A DNA stretch of 64,000 nucleotides from Sphingomonas mucosissima (GCF_002197665.1 NZ_NBBJ01000002.1:62001-126000); one strand, 5' to 3'. Positions 53,425 through 63,257 are shown, counted from the first letter of the stretch. Translations and numbers: made by a program. Notes: generated from the letters alone by a model not told the origin.

Positions 53425-54831
53425 TCAGATCGTGCGTGGAACCAGACCAAGTCGCTCGCGGGCATGCCAGCGCCACAGCAGCAGGATCGAAACGGCGAGA
53501 AGCCCGACCGCGAGACCGGTCCAAATCCCGACCCCGGCCCATCCCGCCTCGAAGCCGAGAAAGATCGACGTGCCAAATCCGACCACCCAATAGCCGAACA
53601 GCGCGATCCACATGGGCACACTCGTATCCTGCAAGCCGCGCAGCACGCCCGCGGCCACCGCCTGGGCACCGTCCACGAGCTGGAACATCGCCGCCAAGGC
53701 TAAGTACTGGACGGCAAGCTTCACCACGATGGCATTGGCTGGCGCGTCCACATCGACATAGGCGCTGACGAAGAGGCGCGGCGTCGCCCAGATCGCGGCC
53801 GCCGTGATCCCCATGAAGCCGATGCCAACGGCCAGGGCCACGCGGCCGGCGCGCGAGATCCACGCCCGATCGAGAGCGCCATAGGCCATGCCGACGCGGA
53901 TGGTGGCGGCCTGCGCGATCCCGAACGGCACCTGAAACGCGATGGCGGCGATGTTGAGCGCCACCGCGTGCGCCGCGACCTCGTTGACACCGATCAGGCC
54001 CATCAGGATCGCGGCACCGCCAAAGAGCGCGCCTTCGAAAGTCCAGGTCAGCATGATCGGCACGCCGAGGCGGACGATCTCGCGGAAACGGGACCATTCG
54101 GTCGCCCACCAGCGGCCAAACAGCCGATAGCGGCGGAGGCGTCGATCGAGGCGGAAGATGGCACCATAAGCGATCGCCATGGCGGTGAGGCTGATGACGC
54201 TGGCCAGGGCGGATCCTTCGAGGCCCAGCGCCGGCGCGCCCAGATTGCCGAACACCAGCGCCCAATTGGCGACGATGCTCACCAGTAATGCGAGCCCCGT
54301 GACGGCAAAGGCCCAGCCGGGCCGGCCGAGGGCGGCGGCCGCGGATCGCATGACCCCCACCGCAACGCCGGGCAGGAGCCCAATGAGGATGATGTCCAGG
54401 AAGGAACCGGCACGACGCGCCACCTCCGGATCCTGCCCGGCGAGCAGCAGCACCGTCTCGCCATGCGCCAGCAGAATCAGCACCGGGAAAGCCGCCACGC
54501 CGCCGACCCAGAAGGCCATGCGCACGCTGCGCCGCACTTCGCGAACCGCATGGCGGCGGCGGCCAAGTTCCGCCGCGATCAATGGCGAAGCGGCGCTGGT
54601 GAGCCCGATCAGCGCGTACATGCACAGATTGAACAGGAACACGCCGAGTGTCGCGGCGGCGAGATCCACCGTGCCGAGCCGGGCGACGAAGATCACGTCC
54701 ACCGCGCTGACCGCCATTTGAAGCAGATTCGCCCCGACCAGCGGCGCGGCGAGCCGTACCAGCGCGGAAAGCTCGGCCCGATCCGTGGCCGGGCGCGTCT
54801 CGGTCAGCGGCGGGGCGGCGGTGAACTCCAT
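53425..54831 (-). CDS. MATE-family multidrug efflux transporter
   Basis: A 468-residue membrane protein with about twelve membrane segments in two similar halves. Family features are LAAPLVGANLLQMAVSAVDVIFVARLG near the first segments and LGVPIMLTWTFEGALFGGAAILMG at the start of the second half. NorM-type exporters use Na+ or H+ gradients to expel cationic drugs; the substrate here is unknown. It ends 130 bases before groES on the same strand, and sppA is divergent. Confidence 0.93.
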   Translation of the reverse strand: MEFTAAPPLTETRPATDRAELSALVRLAAPLVGANLLQMAVSAVDVIFVARLGTVDLAAATLGVFLFNLCMYALIGLTSAASPLIAAELGRRRHAVREVRRSVRMAFWVGGVAAFPVLILLAHGETVLLLAGQDPEVARRAGSFLDIILIGLLPGVAVGVMRSAAAALGRPGWAFAVTGLALLVSIVANWALVFGNLGAPALGLEGSALASVISLTAMAIAYGAIFRLDRRLRRYRLFGRWWATEWSRFREIVRLGVPIMLTWTFEGALFGGAAILMGLIGVNEVAAHAVALNIAAIAFQVPFGIAQAATIRVGMAYGALDRAWISRAGRVALAVGIGFMGITAAAIWATPRLFVSAYVDVDAPANAIVVKLAVQYLALAAMFQLVDGAQAVAAGVLRGLQDTSVPMWIALFGYWVVGFGTSIFLGFEAGWAGVGIWTGLAVGLLAVSILLLWRWHARERLGLVPRTI

Positions 54832-54983
54832 GGCGCGCAGGGCCTAGGCCGAATCTCCGATGGTGGAAAGGCTGGCCGGCATCGGCATCCGGCAGGTTGT
54901 GATTTCGCCGCTGCCGCGGGCGCCACCGTATTGCTTCACCCATACACCATCGGCTAAACCAACGGCAGATTTTCCGGGAAAAC

Positions 54984-56861
54984 ATGATGAAGCTTGTGCG
55001 CGGCGCGTGGAAACTGCTGGTCGGCATCAAGGACGCGCTGGTGCTCGTGGCCATGCTGTTGTTCTTCGCGCTGCTGTTTGCCGCGCTGAACAGCCGCCCC
55101 AGCACGCCTTCGATCAAGGACGGCGCACTGGTGCTCGACCTGGACGGGCCGATCGTGGAGCAGCCGGAGGAGGTCGCGCCGCTGGCGCTCGTCTCTGGCC
55201 AGCAGATTGGCCGTCAGTATCGGCTGCGCGACGTGGTGCACGCGATCAACGCGGCGCGGACGGATTCGCGGGTGAAGGCGATCGTGCTCGATCTCGACCG
55301 CTTCGGCGGCGCGTATCCCGCTGCGCTCGGCGAAGTAGCCGAGGCGCTGGTGCGGGTGCGGCAGAGCGGAAAGCCGGTGCTGGCCTATGCCACCGCCTAC
55401 ACCGATGGCGGCTACCGGCTCGCCGCCGCTGCCAGCGAGATCTGGCTGGATCGGATGGGCGGCACGGTGTTCGGCGGCCCGGGTCGCAACCGGCTTTACT
55501 ACAAGGGGCTGATCGACAAGCTCGGCGTCACCACGCACGTTTATCGGGTCGGCAAGTTCAAGTCCGCGATCGAGCCGTATACGCGCGCTGACGAAAGCCC
55601 GGAAGCGCGCGCCGCGTCGCAGGCGCTCTATGGCTCGCTGTTCGAACAGTGGAAAAATGCCGTGGCGCAGGCGCGGCCAAAAGCCCGGATCGACGGGTGG
55701 CTGACGCAGCCCGGCCGTATTGCCCAAGCGGCGAATGGCGACATTGCGCAAGCCAGCCTGTCGACCGGTCTGGTCGATAAACTGGGAGACCGGCTCTCCT
55801 TTGGTCGCCGGGTGGCCGAGATCGCCGGCGCCGAGAAGGACAAACCGGCGGGCTCGTTCAAGCAGATCGCTTATGCCGCATATGTGCAGGCAAAGCCTGC
55901 GCCCGACGATGGCGAGATCGGTGTCGTGACCGTCGCTGGCGAGATCGTGGATGGCAAGGCGCGGGCCGGCACCGCCGGGGGCGATACCGTTGCGAAGTAC
56001 ATTCTCGATGGCCTGGCCGAAAAGAAGCTGAAGGCTCTGGTGGTGCGGGTCGATTCGCCGGGTGGGTCGGTGATGGCGTCCGAACGCATCCGCCAGGCGG
56101 TGTTGGAGGCGAAGCGGCGCGGGTTGCCGATCGTCGTCTCGATGGGCGGCGTCGCTGCGTCAGGCGGCTATTGGGTATCGCTGCCAGGCGAGGTGATCTT
56201 CGCCGATCCGGGCACGATTACCGGCTCGATCGGTGTGTTCGGCATCCTTCCGTCCTTTGAGAAGAGCCTCGCGAAGATCGGCATCACCAGTGATGGCGTG
56301 AAGCTGACGCCGCTGGGCGGCCAGCCGGACATCCTGGGTGGGATCAACGATGAAACCAGCACCATGCTCCAGGCAACGATCGAGCAGGTCTATCGCCGGT
56401 TCCTTTCGGAGGTGTCGCAATCCCGCAAGCTGCCGGTCGCGCGGGTCGACGAGATCGCGCAGGGCCGCGTCTGGGAGGGCGGCACGGCGCGGCAGATCGG
56501 CTTGGTCGATCGCTTCGGCACGCTGGACGATGCGGTGAAGGAAGCGGCGAAGCGCGCCAAGCTTGATCCGGCAAAGGCGAAGCCGGTGTATCTGGAAAAG
56601 AAGCCCGGCTGGGCGGCGCAGCTAGCGCAACAGATCGGCAAGAGCGACGATGAAAGCGGCAGTGCGCCGAGCGACGTCATGGCGCGGATCGCGTGGGAAC
56701 AGCGGCAGATGCTGGCCCGCGCCGCAGGCGACGTGCGCCGGCTGGCGACGGGCGGCGGCATCCAGGCCCGCTGTCTCGAATGCGGCCCGGTCGGCCCTGC
56801 GCAAACGGTCGCCGGCGATCAGCGACTCCTTGATATGCTGATAGCCCGGATCGGGCTGTGA
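54984..56861 (+). CDS. sppA: Signal peptide peptidase SppA, 67 kDa type
   Basis: Inner-membrane serine protease that degrades cleaved signal peptides. It has 625 residues: an N-terminal anchor (about 18-39) and two tandem ClpP-like domains, as in E. coli SppA. The catalytic pair is split: Lys191 in VGKFKSAIEPYTR in the first domain and Ser393 in GGVAASGGYWVSLPG in the second. Two ATGs are adjacent (54984, 54987), and the same protein results. The stop overlaps the next GTG start by four bases. Confidence 0.96.
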   Translation: MMKLVRGAWKLLVGIKDALVLVAMLLFFALLFAALNSRPSTPSIKDGALVLDLDGPIVEQPEEVAPLALVSGQQIGRQYRLRDVVHAINAARTDSRVKAIVLDLDRFGGAYPAALGEVAEALVRVRQSGKPVLAYATAYTDGGYRLAAAASEIWLDRMGGTVFGGPGRNRLYYKGLIDKLGVTTHVYRVGKFKSAIEPYTRADESPEARAASQALYGSLFEQWKNAVAQARPKARIDGWLTQPGRIAQAANGDIAQASLSTGLVDKLGDRLSFGRRVAEIAGAEKDKPAGSFKQIAYAAYVQAKPAPDDGEIGVVTVAGEIVDGKARAGTAGGDTVAKYILDGLAEKKLKALVVRVDSPGGSVMASERIRQAVLEAKRRGLPIVVSMGGVAASGGYWVSLPGEVIFADPGTITGSIGVFGILPSFEKSLAKIGITSDGVKLTPLGGQPDILGGINDETSTMLQATIEQVYRRFLSEVSQSRKLPVARVDEIAQGRVWEGGTARQIGLVDRFGTLDDAVKEAAKRAKLDPAKAKPVYLEKKPGWAAQLAQQIGKSDDESGSAPSDVMARIAWEQRQMLARAAGDVRRLATGGGIQARCLECGPVGPAQTVAGDQRLLDMLIARIGL

Positions 56862-57205
56862 TCCCGGCGCTCATGCTGGCGCTGCAGGCGGCCGCGCCGG
56901 TCCAGCCGGCCTCGCCGCGCATGCTGAGCGGGCGGTTCACCTGTGACGCCATCGTTTATGAAGTGCAGGTGACCACGGCGCCGCTGTCCGCCACGAGCGC
57001 CGTGCTTGATCGCGTGACGATCGGCGGCAAGCCGGTGGATGCCGGCTCCATGGCAGAAGCACGACGGATGGTTGCGCGCCTCGCGGATGTGCAGTCGATC
57101 GATGTGCGTTGCCGCGCAGGCGGCGCGGGCGAATTGAGCATTTACGGTACGCAGGCGATGGTGGGAGTAGCGCCCCGCCGCGCCCGTCTGCGCGGGACTC
57201 TGTAG
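56858..57205 (+). CDS. Small secreted protein of unknown function, coupled to sppA
   Basis: A 115-residue protein. GTG start inside the sppA stop (GTGA) indicates translational coupling. A short signal peptide (MIPALMLALQAAAPVQPA) is followed by a small domain with two cysteines (FTCDAIVYEVQV and IDVRCRAGGAGELSIYG), which could form one disulfide in the periplasm. No family recognised. It may be a small periplasmic partner of the protease. Confidence 0.6.
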   Translation: MIPALMLALQAAAPVQPASPRMLSGRFTCDAIVYEVQVTTAPLSATSAVLDRVTIGGKPVDAGSMAEARRMVARLADVQSIDVRCRAGGAGELSIYGTQAMVGVAPRRARLRGTL

Positions 57206-57341
57206 GGGCCTGGGTTCGGTGCTGGACCGGGTGTCGTTCACGCGGCCGGTATCACGGACCTCGCGATCGCCGTGGAGCAGCGCTGACGCCGTTCGCCGGG
57301 CTGCACGGCTGACGCTGACGCTGACAGAAGGAGGCCGGATC

Positions 57342-57905
57342 ATGATTGCCATTCGGGCTGCCGCGCCGGCCGACGCTGCTCCTATTGCGGCGATCTACGC
57401 CCCGCATGTCCTGTCCGGCACCGTGTCGTTCGAGACCGAGGCACCGGACATGCCGCAGATGCGCCAGCGGATGGCGGCTTCCGATGGGCTGTATCCCTGG
57501 CTGGTGGCGGCATCCGGCGCGGGCGAGGACGCGGCCGTGGTGGGTTATGCGTATGCCGCGCGTTTTCGTGAGCGGGCGGCGTATCGTTTCGTGGTCGAGA
57601 CGTCGATCTATCTGGCCAGCTCGGTTCAACGGCAAGGAGTTGGGCGGCTGCTTTACGGGACGCTCATTGCTACACTGCGCGCGCAGTCCTTCACCCAAGC
57701 GATCGGGGCAATTGCACTGCCGAACGACAGGTCGGTTGCGCTGCACGAGGCGGCCGGTTTTCGCCGCGCGGGCACGTATCGCGAGGTCGGGTACAAGCAG
57801 GGGCAGTGGGTGGATGTCGGCTTCTGGCAGTGCGAGCTGAACGAAAGCATGGTGCCGCCGGCCGAGCCACGCCGCTTTGCGGACGTCGGCATGGTCCGGG
57901 CCTGA
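57342..57905 (+). CDS. GNAT N-acetyltransferase, phosphinothricin-acetyltransferase-like
   Basis: A 187-residue acetyl-CoA-dependent acetyltransferase. The ATG is seven bases after AAGGAGG. The start IRAAAPADAAPIAAIYAPHV and TVSFETEAPD are characteristic of the Pat/YncA branch. The acetyl-CoA loop is QRQGVGRLLYGTLI, and GFRRAGTYREVGYKQGQW is the Pat-type C-terminal part. The true substrate is more likely an endogenous or environmental amine such as methionine sulfone than the herbicide. Confidence 0.9.
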   Translation: MIAIRAAAPADAAPIAAIYAPHVLSGTVSFETEAPDMPQMRQRMAASDGLYPWLVAASGAGEDAAVVGYAYAARFRERAAYRFVVETSIYLASSVQRQGVGRLLYGTLIATLRAQSFTQAIGAIALPNDRSVALHEAAGFRRAGTYREVGYKQGQWVDVGFWQCELNESMVPPAEPRRFADVGMVRA

Positions 57906-57942
57906 TCACGCCGGGGCGCTCCGCGCGCTCGTCGGCCGCCTG

Positions 57943-58575
57943 TTAACGCCGCTGGCGATAGGCGGGGAGGTGGATTTGCCAGCGCATCGCCGCTGCCCGA
58001 AGCGCAAAGCCGGCGCTCGCGGCGACCAGCGCGGCCACGGCACCGCCGACCCCCAACAAAGTCAGGCCGATGAACAAGGCCGAGGCAAGCGCCGCCGCCG
58101 TTACATAGAGCTCCGGGCGCATCAGGATCGACGGCTCGCCCGCCAGCACGTCGCGAATGATGCCGCCGACGCAGGCGGTGACCACGCCCATCAGGAAGGC
58201 GGGCACTGGCGGCACGCCATAGCCCAGCGCCTTGGCGGCGCCATAGACGGCGTAGGCGGCAAGGCCGACCGCGTCGAACCAGTCCAGCGCCGCGCCGCGC
58301 CACCAGCGCTCGGGCGTCACCCAGATCACGACCGCGGCCGACAAGCATACGGCAGCGGCCCGGCTGTCGACAATCCAGAATACGGGAGCGCCGATCAACA
58401 GATCGCGAAGCGTGCCGCCCCCCACGCCCGTGATAAGTGCAAAAAAGGCCAGCGTCACCATCGTCTGCCCGCGCCGTGCGGCCGCGAGCGCGCCCGAGGC
58501 GGCGAACAGAGCAAGTCCGGCAAGGTCAAACCAGGGTGCGAGTACCGGGAGAAGATCAACGGGCGGCATCGGCAA
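57943..58575 (-). CDS. TRIC-type cation channel family protein (YadS/UPF0126)
   Basis: A 210-residue membrane protein with about seven segments and an internal repeat. The repeated hallmark is GGGTLRDLLIG in the first half and CVGGIIRDVLAGE in the second. Prokaryotic TRIC homologues form trimeric K+-permeable channels. It converges with the GNAT gene, 37 bases apart. Confidence 0.92.
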   Translation of the reverse strand: MPMPPVDLLPVLAPWFDLAGLALFAASGALAAARRGQTMVTLAFFALITGVGGGTLRDLLIGAPVFWIVDSRAAAVCLSAAVVIWVTPERWWRGAALDWFDAVGLAAYAVYGAAKALGYGVPPVPAFLMGVVTACVGGIIRDVLAGEPSILMRPELYVTAAALASALFIGLTLLGVGGAVAALVAASAGFALRAAAMRWQIHLPAYRQRR

Positions 58576-58642
58576 CCGGCTATCAGATACGAGGTCCGGG
58601 CGGGAGTGGCTGTCCCGCCGCGCCGAGCCGCGCAGCCCGCGC

Positions 58643-60694
58643 TCAGCCGAAATTATGCTTGATCGTCAGATACGGCAGGATGTGCTGATTGCGGACGCGA
58701 TCTTCCACCCGGAACGGTGACGGCGTCCGGCGGTCCGGCGCGAAGAACAGGCGCCCGCGCCGCGTACTGATATCGCTGAGATTGTCGACGCTGAGCGTCA
58801 CGGTGGTGCTGCGTGCCGGCCGGTATTCGGCAAACGCGGTGATGTAGGGGTTACCGGGATACAGCGTGTCGAGCTCATCGCGGCGATAGAAGGTAAATGG
58901 GTCGTCCCCGGAGAAACCGACGCCCCAGGCGAAATCACCCAGGTCCTGCCGCCAGTTGACTTCATAGATAAAGGGAGAGGTGCCGGAGAACGGCCGCTGC
59001 CGGCCTGTGTAAGGATCGCGCACGGACGTGCCGAGGTAGCTCAGGCGCCCCGATATGCGCCCGCCCTTGATGGCGAGCCGCGACAGGGGCACGTCAAAGG
59101 TGGCGCGCGCAATCTTGCTGGTGCCATCCCCCAAATTGCCGGGTGCATCGAAGCCTTCGGGCGTTGGCACGCGATCCTGCACCAGCGACGTTCGGGTATA
59201 GCCAAGTTCGATTTTCACGAGCCCGTCGCCAAGCACCTGTTTCTCGATGGTGGCAAGCGCTTCCCAGGAGCGCTGTGGTACCAGTTCGGCGTTGCCGCCA
59301 TTTACCCGCTCATTCGCCAGCTCGGCCGCGCTGATGAAATCTTCGAACCGCAATTGCGCCACCGTGCGCGCGATCGATGCCTGTGCGCGCCATCCATCGC
59401 CGGGGCGCCAATCGAGGTTCAGCTTGGGCTTGAAGAAGCGCAGCGAACGCTCCGCATCGGCATCTCCGGCAACCGTCAGGCGAGAGACTTCATAGTTGAG
59501 CGCCAAGTCCATGCGCAGCTTGGCGGTCAGCGACCGGGTGGCGTTGGCGAAGGCTTCGGCCCGGTGCTCGGTAACGGTTGCATCATCCACCGGTAGGTCG
59601 ATGCGGGTCGGTGCGCCGTTTTGGGCGAAGCCAAACAGGTCAACCTTGCTGCGCAGGCGGTTGATTGCTCCCTCCACGCCGGTTTCCACCGACCAGCCAT
59701 TCAGATCGGGCCGTGTCCACAATCCGCGCAATACCGCCTCGTCGCGCCGGCTTCGCACTTGCTGCTCATTGCCGCCGATCACATCACTGCGGACTCGCAG
59801 AAGGAAGCGTTCGCGGTTGATGCGGTCGCGTCGGGTTGCAAGGCCGATCAGCTTAACTCCGCCGCCCAGCAGCGGCCGCTGAACGTCGCCGCCGACTTCC
59901 CATTCGTCGAAATGGAACCGCTGGTTCAGCCGATCGTCCCGTGCCGTGCCGCCGACCGGAAGAACATCGTTGGTCTGGCTCAGGCGAAAGCGATCAATCG
60001 CATAGCGCGCATTGAACCGGCCGGTTTCGAACTGTGATGCGTTATAGTCCCATGAACCCGACACCGACACGTTGGGAGACCGAACCGTGTTGATCTTGCG
60101 GCGATATTCCAGGAGGTCGCCGGACGGCAATGCCCGCAGCGTGTCGTAACCCTCCTCAGTGGTCTCGTTGTTGATGACCGCAACGGAGGCGTTGAACGTC
60201 GAGCTGCCGCGGCGCAGGAGCGTGGAGACGCTGCCCTCGGGAAGGTGCGCGCCATCGTACTGGCGCCGCAACGCGCCCGTCACCGTTCCCGCAAGCCCGC
60301 CATCGCCGGTGAGGATCAGGTTCACCACCTGCGCCTTGCCGCTATATTCCGCACCAAAGGCGGTACCAGGGCCGACCTCGACGCGAGCAACGCGGGTGCC
60401 GGGAATGCGTGCGAGAACGACTTCGATCGTGTCGCTTTTCGATGAAGGCCGCTGACCGTTGATGACGACATTGCCCGCGGCGCTACCAAAGCCGCGCACG
60501 TCCTCCTCCACCTGTTCGAGTGTGAAGCCGGGAACGCGGCGAACGACCTCTAGCGCATTGGCCGGCTGGAACTGCTGAAAGAACGCGGCCTCGTAAACAG
60601 TCCGCCCCGTGGTATCGGCAGTTTGCGCCAACGCCGGTGCCGCAATCCCTGCGACTGCCACGACGGCAGCCAGTGCGACACGCATGGTAACCAT
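58643..60694 (-). CDS. TonB-dependent outer-membrane receptor
   Basis: A 683-residue receptor from ATG 60694 (GGGAGAG nine bases upstream; ATGs at 60712 and 60685 also possible). Signal peptide ends near ALAQ. There is no carboxypeptidase-like extension. The plug domain (about 30-170) has ALEVVRRVPGF, VVINGQRPSSKSD, VEVGPGTAFGAEYSGKAQVVNL. A beta-barrel follows to the end, KHNFG, where the usual terminal Phe is one residue inside. No partner transporter, regulator or enzyme is adjacent, so the ligand is unknown. Confidence 0.92.
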   Translation of the reverse strand: MVTMRVALAAVVAVAGIAAPALAQTADTTGRTVYEAAFFQQFQPANALEVVRRVPGFTLEQVEEDVRGFGSAAGNVVINGQRPSSKSDTIEVVLARIPGTRVARVEVGPGTAFGAEYSGKAQVVNLILTGDGGLAGTVTGALRRQYDGAHLPEGSVSTLLRRGSSTFNASVAVINNETTEEGYDTLRALPSGDLLEYRRKINTVRSPNVSVSGSWDYNASQFETGRFNARYAIDRFRLSQTNDVLPVGGTARDDRLNQRFHFDEWEVGGDVQRPLLGGGVKLIGLATRRDRINRERFLLRVRSDVIGGNEQQVRSRRDEAVLRGLWTRPDLNGWSVETGVEGAINRLRSKVDLFGFAQNGAPTRIDLPVDDATVTEHRAEAFANATRSLTAKLRMDLALNYEVSRLTVAGDADAERSLRFFKPKLNLDWRPGDGWRAQASIARTVAQLRFEDFISAAELANERVNGGNAELVPQRSWEALATIEKQVLGDGLVKIELGYTRTSLVQDRVPTPEGFDAPGNLGDGTSKIARATFDVPLSRLAIKGGRISGRLSYLGTSVRDPYTGRQRPFSGTSPFIYEVNWRQDLGDFAWGVGFSGDDPFTFYRRDELDTLYPGNPYITAFAEYRPARSTTVTLSVDNLSDISTRRGRLFFAPDRRTPSPFRVEDRVRNQHILPYLTIKHNFG

Positions 60695-60853
60695 CCCCCG
60701 ATACTCTCCCATGAACGGCGGTACGCAATCTTCAGGCCAAGTCAAAGAGGCGGATCACACCGGCGGTGAGCGTTGATAGCGGCGGCATCGGCGCTGCTCG
60801 TGCCGCTGCCGCATTGTCCGTTTTCGCACGAGCGGCGTCCGTTTCCGGACAGT

Positions 60854-61390
60854 TTAGTCGATCCGCCATTCTTCCAGCGCAGCCTCATAAGCCTCGCGCG
60901 CCTTTATCCGGGCGCGATCCAGCTCCGTACGTTCCTTGGCCTGCGCCTTGTCCAACGCGCGCCGCCGCGCCGCCAGCTCTTGTTCTTCGCGCTTCAACTG
61001 CGCCCGCTCCTCCGCCTGGCGCGTCTCGGCCGCTTCAAGCGCGGCCTCCGCCTTGTCCGGCGCCGCGCGACTCGGTTTCGGCTTTGGCTTTGGTTTTGCT
61101 GGCGGTGCGGGCCTGTCGGCACGCGAGCTCGCTTTGCTCCGTCCGGTTGCCCGCGCCGGCACCAGGGGATCATCTGGCGCGTCGGCCATGGTGCGAGCGA
61201 CGCGGATCACCTCGCCGGGGTGGGCGAGGGGCTCACGGGTGAGCGCCGGATCGCTCACCACTTCGGCCATCCCGCGTGCGAACAGGTTGGCATCGCTGCC
61301 CCATGCAGCGAGCGCCGCCTTTTGGCTTGGCGCCGCGACATAGGCATCGTGGAACCCGGCCGGCGTTCGATAGACCTTCAGCTTTGCCAT
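60854..61390 (-). CDS. Coiled-coil, TolA-like protein of unknown function
   Basis: A 178-residue protein starting MAKLKVYRTPAGFHDAYVAA. The first 75 residues look folded and are the distinctive part: AALAAWGSDANLFARGMAEVV. A linker with KPKPKPKPS follows, then an Ala/Glu/Arg-rich helix of about 70 residues (EERAQLKREEQELAARRRAL) that should form a coiled coil. There is no signal peptide or membrane segment. The TolA resemblance is compositional only. I would expect relatives in sphingomonads; no function known. It is divergent from glpX by 105 bases. Confidence 0.7.
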   Translation of the reverse strand: MAKLKVYRTPAGFHDAYVAAPSQKAALAAWGSDANLFARGMAEVVSDPALTREPLAHPGEVIRVARTMADAPDDPLVPARATGRSKASSRADRPAPPAKPKPKPKPSRAAPDKAEAALEAAETRQAEERAQLKREEQELAARRRALDKAQAKERTELDRARIKAREAYEAALEEWRID

Positions 61391-61495
61391 GCATCCACTT
61401 GTCGCCCGCCCGCCGTATAGCGGCAAGCGCTGTCTCGACACCGCAACGCGAGCCGCCTATCGCTCCTCTGAAACAAAGGATTTTGGGGGAATTCA

Positions 61496-62467
61496 ATGCC
61501 GACAGCCAGCAAGGTGCTCGATCGCGTCCTGGTGCTCGAGATGGTGCGCGTCACGGAAGCGGCGGCGATCGGTGCCTCCAGCCTGATCGGGCGCGGCGAC
61601 GAAAAGGCGGCGGACGCCGCCGCCGTTGAGGCCATGCGCGAGGCGCTCAACACCCTCGACATCGATGGCACGGTGGTGATCGGCGAGGGCGAGCGGGACG
61701 AGGCGCCGATGCTGTTCATTGGCGAGAAGGTCGGCGCGGCACAGGGCACTGGCCCCAAGATCGACATCGCGCTCGATCCGCTGGAGGGCACCACCATTTG
61801 CGCCAAGGCCGGGCCGAACAGCTTGGCCGTGCTGGCGATTGGCGAGGAAGGCTGCCTCCTGAACGCGCCCGACGTCTACATGGAAAAGCTGGCCGTCGGC
61901 CCCGGCCTTCCGGACGGCGTGATCGATCTCGATCGCACCCCGACGCAGAATATCGAGGCGATCGCCGCCGCCAAGGGCGTTCGCCCGAACGAGATCATTG
62001 CGTGCGTCCTCGATCGCCCGCGCCATGAAAAGCTGATCGCCGAGCTGCGCTCGATCGGCTGCGGCGTGGTGCTGATCGGTGACGGCGACGTGGCGGGCGT
62101 GATCGCCACAACCGATCCGGACACCACCATCGATGTGTATATGGGTTCGGGCGGCGCACCGGAGGGCGTGCTGGCCTGCGCCGCGCTGCGCTGCGTCGGT
62201 GGCCAGTTCAAGGGACGGCTGCTGTTCCGCAACGAGGACGAGCGCGCCCGTGCCCGCAAGTGGGGCATCACCGATCTCGACAAGCAATATGACCTGAAGG
62301 AGCTGGCGAAAGGCGATTGCATCTTCGCCGCCACCGGCGTGACCGATGGTTCGCTGCTTGAAGGCGTGAAGCGGCGCGGCAAGACCATGACGACCGAAAG
62401 CGTCGTGATGCGCGCGTCCTCGGGCACTGTCCGCTGGGTGAAGGGTGAGCATCGGCTCGACCGTTGA
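61496..62467 (+). CDS. glpX: Class II fructose-1,6-bisphosphatase
   Basis: Gluconeogenic phosphatase of 323 residues. Metal-binding motifs are GEGERDEAPML (early Glu/Asp cluster) and ALDPLEGTTIC (DPxxGT loop). A substrate loop GSGGAPEGVLACAALR is present, along with a TTESVVMRASSGTVRW ending. The Li+-sensitive phosphatase fold is implied by DPLEGTT. Some GlpX enzymes also cleave sedoheptulose-1,7-bisphosphate. CPBP gene follows after 17 bases on the same strand. Confidence 0.95.
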   Translation: MPTASKVLDRVLVLEMVRVTEAAAIGASSLIGRGDEKAADAAAVEAMREALNTLDIDGTVVIGEGERDEAPMLFIGEKVGAAQGTGPKIDIALDPLEGTTICAKAGPNSLAVLAIGEEGCLLNAPDVYMEKLAVGPGLPDGVIDLDRTPTQNIEAIAAAKGVRPNEIIACVLDRPRHEKLIAELRSIGCGVVLIGDGDVAGVIATTDPDTTIDVYMGSGGAPEGVLACAALRCVGGQFKGRLLFRNEDERARARKWGITDLDKQYDLKELAKGDCIFAATGVTDGSLLEGVKRRGKTMTTESVVMRASSGTVRWVKGEHRLDR

Positions 62468-62484
62468 TTCCGGGTAGCTAGCGG

Positions 62485-63255
62485 ATGCTGGCCGCAGCGC
62501 TGCTTTTTGCCGCGCTCGGCCTGCTGGCGCACGGCTGGTGGACCAAGCGGAGCCTCGCGGCGCGGATCGCCCGCGCGGCTCGCGGGCGATCCGCCTCTCG
62601 CCCGCGCTCGACCTTGGGTTGGGCGCTCGGCATCTTCGTCACCTATGGCGCCACGGCGCTGGTCGCGCTGGCGCTGCTCGGCCGGCCTGAGGCGCTGACC
62701 GATCTACCTGTCGAGCTTGGCGAGGCGGCGCGCCTGGTGGGCATCGCCCCGCTGCCGGTCGACGCTCTTGTTTCGGTGGGCTGGTCGCTCGGCGCTGGAT
62801 TTGTCCTGGGCGCGCTGGCGGTGATCGTAATGGCGCGGCGCGGGTGGCTACGCTTTGCCACCATGTATCGCTCACCAGCGGTCGCGACGACCCGTGCGGA
62901 GGCGGGGCCTGCCCTGCTGCTCGCCGCGGCGGCTGGGATCGGCGAGGAATTGTTCTTCCGCCTGCTGATCCCGCTGCTCACCGCGATGATCACGGGCAGC
63001 GGCGTGGCCGGCTGCCTGCTCGGCTGGGCGGCGTTCACGTTGGCGCATCGCTATCAGGGGGCGCTCAGCATGGGCGCGGTCGCAATCGTCGGCGCGGTGC
63101 TGGGGTGGCTGTATCTCGCCACCGGCCTGTTGTGGCTGGCGATGCTGCTCCACACGGTGGTGGATGCCAATGCGCTGGTGCTGCGCCCCTGGCTCGAAAA
63201 GCTGGGCAGGCACGGCGCAGATAGAAGAAGGGGAGCGACTGGCGCTCCCCGATAA
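62485..63255 (+). CDS. CPBP-family intramembrane metalloprotease
   Basis: A 256-residue membrane protein with about six segments and the CPBP (Abi/CAAX-like) motifs: EELFFR (residues about 154-159) for motif 1, FTLAHRYQG for motif 2 and a final HTVVDANAL. In other bacteria such proteases act in bacteriocin immunity or peptide cleavage; no target here. The last 25 coding bases hold a perfect hairpin (63230-63250) that probably serves nusG on the other strand. Confidence 0.88.
   Translation: MLAAALLFAALGLLAHGWWTKRSLAARIARAARGRSASRPRSTLGWALGIFVTYGATALVALALLGRPEALTDLPVELGEAARLVGIAPLPVDALVSVGWSLGAGFVLGALAVIVMARRGWLRFATMYRSPAVATTRAEAGPALLLAAAAGIGEELFFRLLIPLLTAMITGSGVAGCLLGWAAFTLAHRYQGALSMGAVAIVGAVLGWLYLATGLLWLAMLLHTVVDANALVLRPWLEKLGRHGADRRRGATGAPR
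63230..63250 (-). terminator. nusG terminator inside the 3' coding end of the CPBP gene
   Basis: GGGGAGCG (63230-63237) and CGCTCCCC (63243-63250) pair perfectly around ACTGG. On the minus strand the stem lies eight bases past the nusG stop and is followed by TTCTTCTAT. The convergent genes are only two bases apart, so the stem falls in coding sequence. Confidence 0.6.
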
Positions 63256-63257
63256 AA

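Noticed and set aside
53381..55117. Longer alternative frame on the minus strand over the MATE gene
   Set aside because: Its translation is Arg/Gly-rich and featureless, while the other frame (53425-54831) gives a full twelve-segment MATE transporter.
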